Positions 1 to 7,207 of a stretch of DNA of 64,000 bases are shown piece after piece. Positions within the stretch are counted from its first letter, which is position 1. Each line of letters opens with the position of its first letter. The stretch spans positions 1 to 64,000 of the forward strand of contig JAPLRZ010000045.1 of assembly GCA_026398895.1 (NCBI GenBank), given 5' to 3'. Both the position numbers and the translations under genes were made by a program. A model generated the notes under the pieces. The model worked only from the letters and a program-made list of their open reading frames with translations. It had not been told where the DNA came from and searched no databases. This stretch comes from Methylococcales bacterium. Lineage in GTDB: Bacteria; Pseudomonadota; Gammaproteobacteria; Methylococcales; Methylomonadaceae.

Positions 1-2
1 CA

Positions 3-116
3 CTCAATAAAAAACTAATATACATAGGCAACGTACAACGTGCCGTTGGTGGGCGACTTGGTTTCCTTATCACAATCTTGCTATTTTCTTGGTTAGGGGA
101 TGTTCGTATTTTATAG
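3..116 (+). CDS. 3' end of an open frame cut by the window edge
   Basis: An open frame runs from the left edge to a TAG at 114-116, giving 37 codons. The translated tail contains a hydrophobic stretch (GFLITILLFSWLG), so it could be the C-terminus of a membrane protein. LemA-type genes often precede TPM-domain genes, but I see nothing LemA-specific here. It may equally be noise; no start is visible inside the window. Confidence 0.22.
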   Translation, partial: LNKKLIYIGNVQRAVGGRLGFLITILLFSWLGDVRIL

Positions 117-253
117 CATCTGTCAATGCGTAACTTCTATATTATAGGAACATAATTATTTTTTTGAACAAAAAACTAAAATAGCTTATCCTCCAAGCTG
201 AAGCCTCATTATATATGAGGTTAAAACCCCATCATTCTTTTAAGGGCGTGACA

Positions 254-880
254 ATGAAAAAATTTACCGATGCTGATTTTCAAGCCCAACTGGGCAATGT
301 AATTGCTGAGCTTGAACAGGTTTCACAAATTGAAATTGTCGTGCTGATTAAACAACGCTCAGCCAATTATGATGATGTGCCGATGGGGTTAGCGGCTAAT
401 TTGAGCTTACTCACTTTCAGTATTTTATTTTTTATCGAGACGGGTATTGATGATGACATCATTTATTTCGCCACACTCGCCGCCTTTGGTTTAGGACTAT
501 TAATAGGTTTAGCCTTGCCTTTTGTGCAGCAATTATTAGTGGGGAAAAAACGTAAACTACGCAATGTAGAAATCATGGCGCGAGCATTATTTCAAAAAGG
601 TGGCTTACACCATACCAGTACAAAAGTAGGCACATTAATTTATATTTCTTTACTGGAAAAAATGGCTTATATCGTTGCCGATAGAGGAGCGCAAATGGCT
701 ATTCCAGAACAACAATGGCAAATAATAACCAGTAATTTAAATAATATTTTTAAAACTAAAAATCCGCCAGAATCATTATTAAAAGAATTAACAAAATGCA
801 AAGAAATTTTTAAACAGTATATTCCTGCTTTAGAAAATAATAGTAATGAATTACCCAATGATTTGAGAATAGACTTATGA
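254..880 (+). CDS. TPM-domain-like membrane protein (TLP18.3/Psb32/MOLO-1 type)
   Basis: A 208-residue protein with an N-terminal soluble segment, two adjacent hydrophobic segments (about residues 45-62 and 70-92) followed by a basic KKRK stretch, and a C-terminal part with the pattern VADRGAQ...EQQWQII, which resembles the I-AD-G...W--I signature of TPM-domain proteins. Such proteins are membrane associated with poorly defined roles. I chose ATG 254 over the ATG at 215 because AAGGGCG lies just upstream of 254, while 215 sits in a small palindrome. The stop overlaps the start of the next gene by 4 nt (ATGA), so the two are probably translationally coupled. Confidence 0.6.
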   Translation: MKKFTDADFQAQLGNVIAELEQVSQIEIVVLIKQRSANYDDVPMGLAANLSLLTFSILFFIETGIDDDIIYFATLAAFGLGLLIGLALPFVQQLLVGKKRKLRNVEIMARALFQKGGLHHTSTKVGTLIYISLLEKMAYIVADRGAQMAIPEQQWQIITSNLNNIFKTKNPPESLLKELTKCKEIFKQYIPALENNSNELPNDLRIDL

Positions 881-2523
881 AAAAAATACTGTCACTCTTT
901 TCAGCAATACTTTTAATATTAGAGCTAACTGCTAATAAAATAATTACAAAACCGTTCGCACTGAGCTTGTCGAAGTGTGAATGTGATTCGACAAGCTCAC
1001 CACGAACGGTATCATTTTATTGTGCGTTAGCTATAGGTTTAATAGTATTTTCTAGTCAAGATGTGCAAGCGCGTTTTAGCGGTGGTCATTCTTCTAGTTC
1101 TTCACATTCATCTAGCAGTCATTCATATTCAGGTAGCAGTCATTCATCTTCATGGAGTAGTCATTCTTCCAGCTATTCATCAAGCTCCTCATCTACGGGG
1201 AATATTAGTTTAGTAACACTCATTATATTAATAATAGTTGTATTATTTATTATCTGGATAATCTATAACAACCAACCTAAAACAATGATTATTCGGAATC
1301 CGAATAATCGCTTTGATGAATCACAATTAACGATTTTTAAACAACACGATGCTAATTTTTCGCGTATTGTATTTTTAGATTTTGTGCATTTACTGTACGT
1401 TAAATATTACAGCTATTATGGTAAAAAAGAGTTTAACTATTTAACGCCTTATTTAAGTGATTCGGTAAAAAAAGATAATATGCTAGATTTATTAATCGGC
1501 AAGCAAGTGATTATTATTGATGAAATTGTAATTAATTCAGTTAGATTATATTCAATGAGTCGTACAGATACTGAAGAGGTAATCGGCGTAGAAATTGAAT
1601 CAAATTACAGTATTCATCCTGCTTTTTATACTCAAGATACAGGTAAACAACATAGCCGTTATGTAAGAACCGAACGCTGGTTTTTCCAGCGCAATAAAGG
1701 TTTATTATCACCCGCACCTGAAACTATGCAGGCTTTAAGCTGTCCTGCGTGTGGCGCGGCTGCCCATTTTACCGATACAGGGGAATGTGACAGTTGTCGA
1801 ACGGTGATTATAAAAGGGCAACAACAATGGTATGTCAAAGACCGTTTTGTATTAGATCAAACACTATTAAATACTGGCGATTTAGTATCGTACTCCGAAG
1901 AACAAGGGACGAATTTACCTAGTTTAAAAAGTCCAACGTTAGTGCAGGAAATAGCAGGCTTTGAAAAACAACGCGCTATTGTATGGTCTGATTATTGGGT
2001 TACCTTTAAACAACAAATTGTCGAAAATTATTTTCTGGCATTAAATGCTGCGTGGACAAATCATGATTTAACTAAGGTTAGACATTTAGTGTCTGATAGA
2101 TTGTATGAAGCGAATTCATTTTGGATGGAATTATATAGGCAGCATCAGTGGAATAATCGTTTGGATGATTTAAAAATACAGGAGGTTAGCTTAATTAAAA
2201 TCGAGTTAGATACTTATTATGAAACTATTACTGTGCGCGTATTTGCGTCGTGTTTTGATTATACCCAAGATAAACAAAATAACATAATAGGTGGTTCAAA
2301 TAAAAAACACCGTACTTATACTGAGTATTGGACATTTGCGCGACGAGCAGGTGTAGAGAAAACTGAAGCAACTTTTAATATAAACTCATGTCCGCAATGC
2401 GGTGCATCTGCTGACAAAATGGGACAAGCAGCAATCTGTGATTATTGCGGTTCTAAAATTAGTACGGGGAAATTTTCGTGGATATTATTTTTAATTACCC
2501 AAGATGAAAATTATCTAGGGTAA
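877..2523 (+). CDS. Membrane protein with two Tim44-like domains and two zinc ribbons
   Basis: A 548-residue protein. Order: an N-terminal hydrophobic signal or anchor region (1-65), a Ser/His-rich low-complexity stretch (about 68-108), one transmembrane helix (about 112-130), a Tim44-like domain, a zinc ribbon (CPAC...CDSC, about 289-306), a second Tim44-like domain and a second zinc ribbon (CPQC...CDYC, about 505-523). The duplication of domain plus ribbon is visible from the matching order and similar Trp/Tyr-rich ends (RTERWFFQR versus TYTEYWTFARR). Residues about 25-45 are encoded by a palindromic repeat (951-1010) inserted in frame in the signal region, so the export signal may be damaged or extended. 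It is coupled to the preceding TPM-like gene. Function unknown; the domain names are by pattern only. Confidence 0.6.
   Translation: MKKILSLFSAILLILELTANKIITKPFALSLSKCECDSTSSPRTVSFYCALAIGLIVFSSQDVQARFSGGHSSSSSHSSSSHSYSGSSHSSSWSSHSSSYSSSSSSTGNISLVTLIILIIVVLFIIWIIYNNQPKTMIIRNPNNRFDESQLTIFKQHDANFSRIVFLDFVHLLYVKYYSYYGKKEFNYLTPYLSDSVKKDNMLDLLIGKQVIIIDEIVINSVRLYSMSRTDTEEVIGVEIESNYSIHPAFYTQDTGKQHSRYVRTERWFFQRNKGLLSPAPETMQALSCPACGAAAHFTDTGECDSCRTVIIKGQQQWYVKDRFVLDQTLLNTGDLVSYSEEQGTNLPSLKSPTLVQEIAGFEKQRAIVWSDYWVTFKQQIVENYFLALNAAWTNHDLTKVRHLVSDRLYEANSFWMELYRQHQWNNRLDDLKIQEVSLIKIELDTYYETITVRVFASCFDYTQDKQNNIIGGSNKKHRTYTEYWTFARRAGVEKTEATFNINSCPQCGASADKMGQAAICDYCGSKISTGKFSWILFLITQDENYLG
951..1010. repeat. 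TTCGACAAGCTC-type palindromic repeat inside a coding sequence
   Basis: The segment starts ACCGTTCG and ends CGAACGGT, with inner arms GAGCTTGTCGAA and TTCGACAAGCTC in inverted orientation. It is 60 nt long and keeps the reading frame of the Tim44-like gene. Related copies are at 37280-37305 and 61639-61713. The peptide it encodes (PFALSLSK...SSPRTV) is the typical readthrough of this repeat. Confidence 0.85.
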
Positions 2524-2552
2524 TGGGTTAAACCTGATTATAGTGATATTAA

Positions 2553-2584
2553 TGACTGCCAGTCCTTTAAAGGACTGGCAGTCA
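2553..2584. repeat. Palindrome TGACTGCCAGTCC...
   Basis: A perfect 32-nt inverted repeat (TGACTGCCAGTCCTTT and its complement) 29 nt after the Tim44-like gene. A near copy with two mismatches lies at 16492-16523. There is no T-run after it, so it is a dispersed repeat that could act as an RNA stabiliser or as a weak bidirectional terminator between convergent genes. Confidence 0.75.
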
Positions 2585-2628
2585 TGCCCAACAGTAAAAA
2601 CAACAGATTTAATCCACTGCCCTTAATT

Positions 2629-3522
2629 TTAAACCTTGCAGTACGACGGAATCCAACTACGTTCAACAATATGTTCATCTAAATGATTAAAATCAAAACT
2701 CTGACCGTCTTTAATCATTTGTTTCACATCAAATAATAAACCTATTTCAGGAATATCATCGAAAAACAGAGTATAAAAAGGCTTAACTAACCATTTAGAC
2801 ACTTTAATACCCAACGCGCCGACAAAGTTTCTACGTTGACCGACATGAGCCGCTTCATCAATGGTAATTTCATCCAATAAGGCTTTCAATCTTTCTCGTA
2901 CTTCAGGCTCATCGGCTAACACATCATCAAATAATTTGTCTAAATGGCAGTAAAAAGTTACCCCCATTAATTCAGTGACAAAAGCAGGTGCGTCTAGTAA
3001 AAAGCTGGGGAGTTTAGGAAATATCTCGTAAACTTTTTCTTTCCAAGGTGACAACGGTACCCATTCGACTTTTTCCAAACCACAGGTTTTAAGCATTTCG
3101 TCAAATAAACGGACATGACAAAACTCTTCCGCTAAATGCACCCGTGAAATTTTATCTTGAAGATTGCGTGCATTTGCCATTTCAGGCGAGACATTCCACG
3201 CACCTTTAATGCCGACCCATTCATGCCTAGCGAATTTATAAATCCCCGTCAACATCAAGGTCAGGCGATCCAAAGACTTAGGATCATCCACCATCGTAAT
3301 GTAGTTGCGATAAAAAGCGTCAGGATTGGTTAACGGCGTGCGTAATTTTACGGGATTATTCTGAAAGTATTCTAAGCGAGCGCGTTTTTTAAGTAAGTCC
3401 TTTTCTTCTTCTAGCAACTCACCGCCGTGTTGTTGCGTGAAAATCCAGTAATCGTCAAAATTTTCTTTGCGTTGTTGATCAGTAGCGACAGTAAAAATGG
3501 AGCGATATTTAATGGTACTCAT
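2629..3522 (-). CDS. Ferritin-like diiron protein
   Basis: A 297-residue, largely helical soluble protein. Putative diiron ligands fit a four-helix ferritin-like bundle: E101, E133-x-x-H136 (EEFCH), E184 and E223-x-x-H226 (DEAAH). The pattern of two ExxH motifs plus two single Glu is the signature of diiron oxidases and oxygenases. I cannot assign a substrate. It stands alone, convergent with the Tim44-like gene, with an AGGTCA ribosome-binding candidate before its ATG. The length exceeds simple ferritins and is closer to AurF-like or other diiron oxygenase families, but the subfamily is unclear. Confidence 0.6.
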   Translation of the reverse strand: MSTIKYRSIFTVATDQQRKENFDDYWIFTQQHGGELLEEEKDLLKKRARLEYFQNNPVKLRTPLTNPDAFYRNYITMVDDPKSLDRLTLMLTGIYKFARHEWVGIKGAWNVSPEMANARNLQDKISRVHLAEEFCHVRLFDEMLKTCGLEKVEWVPLSPWKEKVYEIFPKLPSFLLDAPAFVTELMGVTFYCHLDKLFDDVLADEPEVRERLKALLDEITIDEAAHVGQRRNFVGALGIKVSKWLVKPFYTLFFDDIPEIGLLFDVKQMIKDGQSFDFNHLDEHIVERSWIPSYCKV

Positions 3523-3643
3523 AGATGACCTGAATAGTTGATTGGAAATTCCCCTTTCATTTTACATGAAACATGGAATAGCTCATGCACAGTTTATACA
3601 TAGCTAAGTTCTTAGCAACAAGTAAGGATGTATTCATAACGTT

Positions 3644-3686
3644 GGAGGTCAGGCTTTGCCTGACTTGCAAGCAAAGCTTGCACTCC
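3644..3686. repeat. GGAGG...ACTCC palindromic repeat with two hairpins
   Basis: Two small hairpins (GTCAGGCTTTGCCTGAC and GCAAGCAAAGCTTGC) enclosed by GGAGG and ACTCC. It belongs to the same loose family as 7125-7178, 12899-12951, 59505-59535 and 62458-62514. The intergenic stretch 3523-4028 holds this repeat and the ndh remnant; I see no gene in it. Confidence 0.7.
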
Positions 3687-3836
3687 CGAATACACGCAAA
3701 CTTATTGCTATGCACTTATCAGTTAATAGTTATTTCGTGTAGATGCGAACATTCGTACAGTGCCGATAAATCCGTTCCTACAAGCAACACCCTCGCCAAA
3801 CAGATAACGTCTTTAAAAAATAGGTAGTGGTTAAAG

Positions 3837-4021
3837 TTCAAGTGATTGTGGGGTGCGGCAGGTTTGGAGTTGGCAACCAGTTTGGGGTATAAGTTAGGCA
3901 AAAAAGCTTAACTGAAATTACTCTAATGGATGCCACTGCAACTCCATGTTTGGAAGCCTTTGTAGCGGGTACGCTGGATGAGTTAGAGCAAGTCGAATAT
4001 TTAGCACCAGCTACGAACTAA
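3837..4021 (+). pseudogene. Decayed fragment of the ndh 5' end
   Basis: This stretch aligns by eye with 5192-5395 of the intact ndh gene. Long shared runs include GGCAGGTTTGGAGTTGGCAA, CCAGTTTGGGGTA-AAGTTAGG, a GATGCCAC block, and a GGGTACGCTGGATGA block. It has small deletions, a TAA after the AAAAAAG run and further frame breaks, and ends where the similarity fades just before the radical SAM gene. It covers only the FAD-binding N-terminal portion. It is therefore a partial duplication or gene-conversion scar, not a functional gene. Confidence 0.85.
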
Positions 4022-4028
4022 CAATTTA

Positions 4029-5039
4029 TCATGTGCGGTTAGCAAGCCGAGGATGTTGGTTCTGGTTAATGATATAGGGTGTGTTTAACTCAGATAAAAT
4101 TTGGTTTCCCTTTTCATTCCAATCGCTATCTTTATAAGTTATAGCCCAAGAATGGAGATTGTAACTCATACAAGTCTGACAAAGATTGTGAGCGTACTTG
4201 ATGCGCTGAAGCTCTTGTCTGGGGACTTGTAAAAATGATGGAGAAATAATATATTTCTCATCATAAACTGTACAACACAAAGACACGCTGCCATCATGAT
4301 TAATAGCAGTTTGTTCGCTCCTCAATGGACAATCAGGCAAAGGGTTTCGTTTAGCAATCTCCAATCCATCTTGCGCAGAAATCAGTAGACGCTCTTCGAT
4401 TCTTAGCATATCTTCCTTTGCATTTCCACTAATATAATCCAGCATACCTTCTAAGGGCATTAATATAGCCCACCTTGGAGTAAAACAATAACCAAGTTCT
4501 CCGCATAACCTATATATCATGGCAATGTCATCATTAACATTGTCTTTGTAAACATGGTAACAAACCTCAACTCTACTCAAAAATTCAGTACCATGTTGTT
4601 TAACAATAATGTGATGCAATTTGTATAAGTTGGATTTCACTAGACTTATATGTCCATTATGGTGTCCCTTGGAATAGATATCTTGATAAAATCCAGATAA
4701 GGAAATTCTCAATAAATTAGGTATATGCTTTGCTACTGTACGCATATCTATATTTTCGTGACTCAGGTTAGTAGAAACGCCACAATACCAGCCTCTGTCC
4801 ATAACCAATTTGACTATTTCGGCGTACTTTGGATGAAGGAGCGGTTCTCCCCAATTGTACAAATGAATTTCTGGTTCAGAATCCTCAAGAGCAATTTTCG
4901 TCAAAATATCTTCAAACATCTGAATATCCATAAATCCGCTTTTTCGCTTCAAACCATAGCCTTGCTGATCGTGATTTCCTACAGGGCATGAAGGGCATCG
5001 GAGATTACAGGTTCCAACAATATCAATGTTATAGATCAT
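4029..5039 (-). CDS. Radical SAM protein with SPASM-like C-terminus
   Basis: A 336-residue protein. C11-x3-C15-x2-C18 (CNLRCPSC) near the N-terminus binds the radical SAM [4Fe-4S] cluster; NWGEPLLHP (about 63-71) fits the GGE-like SAM-binding motif. The C-terminal third has CPLR, SLCC and CQTCMS cysteines as in SPASM-type auxiliary cluster domains. Members mature peptides or modify small molecules; no precursor peptide gene is visible nearby, so the substrate is unknown. It sits on the minus strand between a decayed ndh fragment and intact ndh, which suggests insertion. It looks slightly more AT-rich than ndh. Confidence 0.8.
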   Translation of the reverse strand: MIYNIDIVGTCNLRCPSCPVGNHDQQGYGLKRKSGFMDIQMFEDILTKIALEDSEPEIHLYNWGEPLLHPKYAEIVKLVMDRGWYCGVSTNLSHENIDMRTVAKHIPNLLRISLSGFYQDIYSKGHHNGHISLVKSNLYKLHHIIVKQHGTEFLSRVEVCYHVYKDNVNDDIAMIYRLCGELGYCFTPRWAILMPLEGMLDYISGNAKEDMLRIEERLLISAQDGLEIAKRNPLPDCPLRSEQTAINHDGSVSLCCTVYDEKYIISPSFLQVPRQELQRIKYAHNLCQTCMSYNLHSWAITYKDSDWNEKGNQILSELNTPYIINQNQHPRLANRT

Positions 5040-5098
5040 AATAGTTTGTAATGCTCAGAAAGAATGGCAATAATTGAAAGGCGAGAAAACTCACTTAA

Positions 5099-5130
5099 AA
5101 TCAACGGCGGCGGCGTTGATTAGTTATAAT
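5099..5130 (+). promoter_or_regulatory. Possible ndh promoter with overlapping inverted repeat
   Basis: TATAAT at 5125-5130 lies 40 nt before the ndh ATG. An inverted repeat (AATCAACG...CGTTGATT, 5099-5121) occupies the position of the -35 box and could be an operator. No good -35 hexamer is visible, so activation by a bound factor or a chance match are both possible. Confidence 0.35.
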
Positions 5131-5170
5131 GCTTTCATATATTAGCACGTTTATTAAGGCGGAAAGAGTC

Positions 5171-6460
5171 ATGGCTGAAAAACATCAAGTAGTAATTGTT
5201 GGGGGCGGGGCGGCAGGTTTAGAGTTGGCAACCAGTTTGGGGTACAAGTTAGGTAAAAAAGGACTGGCGGATATTACCTTGATTGATGCCACATCAACCC
5301 ATATTTGGAAGCCGTTGTTGCATGAAGTGGCAGCGGGGACGCTGGATGAATCGGAGCAAGTTGAGTATTTATCACAGGCGTATCGCAGTGATTTTCGCTT
5401 TCGCTTAGGCAAAATGGAAGGCTTGGACAGAGCTAAAAAAGAAGTTTACGTTAGTCCTACCTTTAATGATGACGGTGAAGAACTGATTCCTAGCCGTACG
5501 TTTAGTTATGACACGCTAGTGATGGCAGTCGGTAGTGTCAGTAATACTTTTAATATCAAAGGTGTGGCTGAAAACTGTCTGTTTTTAGATACCACAGTGC
5601 AGGCATTTAAATTTCAAAAAAACTTATTTGAATCGTATATCAAAAAGTATATTGGCAAAGACAGTGTTAAGCCTTTGTCGATTGCTATTGTTGGCGCGGG
5701 GGCAACAGGTGTTGAGTTAGCTGCACAACTACACGAAGTGACCAATGTATTAGCTATGTACGGTTTGCAAGAAACTAGCAATGTTAAATTAACCATTGTC
5801 GAAGCGGCAACGCAATTATTACCCGCGCTACCAATTAAATTAGCCACTGCTACCCAACAGCAATTAGTCAGTTTAGGGGTTGATTTGCGCATGGGACGAC
5901 GAGTGACGGAAATCACCCGCGAGGGCATTACCACCCACGATGGCGAATTTATTGAAGCCGATATTAAAGTCTGGGCGGCAGGAATTAAAGCACCAGATTG
6001 GCTGAAAAACTTGGACGGTTTGGAAACCAATCACATTAATCAACTGATGGTTGATAACACCTTAAAAACCAGTGATGATGCCATTTTTGCGATGGGTGAT
6101 TGTGCCGCTTGTGTGTGGGAAGGTCATGGTGGTAACGTACCGCCCAGAGCGCAGTCAGCACATCAACAAGCGTCCGCTGTCGCTAAATCCATTGTTAATC
6201 GCTTAAAAGGCGGTTCGTTAGTCAAGTTTACTTATCATGATTACGGTTCGCTAGTATCGTTGGGTAAATACACCACCGTTGGCAATCTGATGGGAAGTTT
6301 GATGGGGACGGTTAGTATCGGTGGTTTTATTGCTAAGATTGTTTACTTGTCTTTGTATAAAATGCACCAGATAGCAATACACGGTTATTTCAGAACCGCT
6401 ATGCTGACATTATCTAATGCGTTTCGACGCAGTGTTTATCAAAAAATTAAAATGCACTAA
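5171..6460 (+). CDS. ndh: Type II NADH dehydrogenase (NADH:quinone oxidoreductase)
   Basis: A 429-residue single-subunit, non-proton-pumping dehydrogenase that passes electrons from NADH to quinone at the inner membrane. Two Rossmann motifs are clear: VVIVGGGAAGLELA (FAD, about residues 7-20) and IAIVGAGATGVELA (NADH, about 170-185). AMGDCA near residue 310 is the second FAD contact. The C-terminus is amphipathic or hydrophobic (GSLMGTVSIGGFIAKIVYL) and should bind the membrane. I chose ATG 5171 because GGAAAGAG precedes it and the protein then starts just before the FAD motif; an upstream ATG at 5129 overlaps the putative -10 box. Length matches the family. Confidence 0.93.
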   Translation: MAEKHQVVIVGGGAAGLELATSLGYKLGKKGLADITLIDATSTHIWKPLLHEVAAGTLDESEQVEYLSQAYRSDFRFRLGKMEGLDRAKKEVYVSPTFNDDGEELIPSRTFSYDTLVMAVGSVSNTFNIKGVAENCLFLDTTVQAFKFQKNLFESYIKKYIGKDSVKPLSIAIVGAGATGVELAAQLHEVTNVLAMYGLQETSNVKLTIVEAATQLLPALPIKLATATQQQLVSLGVDLRMGRRVTEITREGITTHDGEFIEADIKVWAAGIKAPDWLKNLDGLETNHINQLMVDNTLKTSDDAIFAMGDCAACVWEGHGGNVPPRAQSAHQQASAVAKSIVNRLKGGSLVKFTYHDYGSLVSLGKYTTVGNLMGSLMGTVSIGGFIAKIVYLSLYKMHQIAIHGYFRTAMLTLSNAFRRSVYQKIKMH

Positions 6461-6466
6461 GCCATT

Positions 6467-6576
6467 CTTGTTCCCACGCGCGGCGTGGGAATACATTAGG
6501 GTGCGCCGCGCCATGTTTTTCACACAGACCGCCAGCGCGGTCTTAACGGCATTCCCACGCGGCGCGTGGGAACGAG
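6467..6576. repeat. GTTCCCACGC-type miniature inverted-repeat element
   Basis: A 110-nt segment whose ends are 26-nt inverted repeats: CTTGTTCCCACGCG...GGGAAT at 6467-6492 and ATTCCCACGC...GGGAACGAG at 6551-6576, with two mismatches. It has a GC-rich internal part and no coding capacity of its own. It lies 6 nt after ndh and 10 nt before the next start codon, so the following ribosome-binding site (GAGAAG) abuts the element. Confidence 0.85.
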
Positions 6577-6586
6577 AGAAGCTATC

Positions 6587-7117
6587 ATGTTTGAAATTGA
6601 ATACGAATTCCAAGAAGAAGATTTAATCCATTTCAATGAAATACAGTTCATGCGAAATGAAGACATCCAAGCCAATATTAGAAAAAACCGCTGGATAGTT
6701 CCAGGTATCATGGGTTTGATAGGGTCTTTTTATTATTTTTATTACGGTGATATGAAATCATCGGCTTATATCCTCGTGATTGCTTTTTTGTGGGCGGTGT
6801 TTTCACCTAAAATTATGATGTTGGATTTACGTCGGCAAATTCTTAATAACTACACCAACAAAGAAAAAATCAATATGTTTGGCACTTACACGCTAACCAT
6901 TGATCCTGAAAATCCAAAATTCCTACACGAAAAATCCCCTAGCGGTAAAAATAAAATGGCGTGGGAAGAGCTGGTGCGAGTGGAATACGGTAAGCGTTAT
7001 GTCTATATTTACATTAGTTTGAATACCGCGCTGGTTATTCCTGTCGATAAAGTAAAAAAAGGCAATTTGGAACAATTTGCCGAGCAAGCGGGCAAAATGA
7101 TTGATCGTTTTGCGTAA
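6587..7117 (+). CDS. YcxB-like membrane protein
   Basis: A 176-residue protein. It begins MFEIEYEFQEEDLIHF, has a hydrophobic pair (about 42-75: WIVPGIMGLIGSFYYF and YILVIAFLWAVFSP), then a soluble C-terminal domain with WEELVRVEYGKRYVYIYIS and ALVIPVDKV. This layout matches the YcxB-like domain family, whose role is unknown. The start is ATG 6587 with GAGAAG upstream; an upstream in-frame ATG at 6566 lies inside the inverted-repeat element and was rejected. Confidence 0.65.
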   Translation: MFEIEYEFQEEDLIHFNEIQFMRNEDIQANIRKNRWIVPGIMGLIGSFYYFYYGDMKSSAYILVIAFLWAVFSPKIMMLDLRRQILNNYTNKEKINMFGTYTLTIDPENPKFLHEKSPSGKNKMAWEELVRVEYGKRYVYIYISLNTALVIPVDKVKKGNLEQFAEQAGKMIDRFA

Positions 7118-7124
7118 TCCCAAG

Positions 7125-7178
7125 GGAGTCCAATAGCGTTAGCTATTGGACATAAAACAGCTAAAGCTGTTTTACTCC
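7125..7178. repeat. GGAGT...ACTCC palindromic repeat
   Basis: 54 nt bounded by GGAGT and ACTCC, with hairpins CCAATAGC..GCTATTGG and AAAACAGC..GCTGTTTT. The same two hairpins occur in reverse order at 12899-12951, so the two copies are in opposite orientation. Confidence 0.85.
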
Positions 7179-7207
7179 TATCACTAAAACATCACCGAGA
7201 CTTTTCC

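Noticed and set aside
3585-3827. 80-codon frame in the 3.6 kb intergenic stretch
   Set aside because: It runs through a palindromic repeat and has no ribosome-binding site or recognisable sequence.
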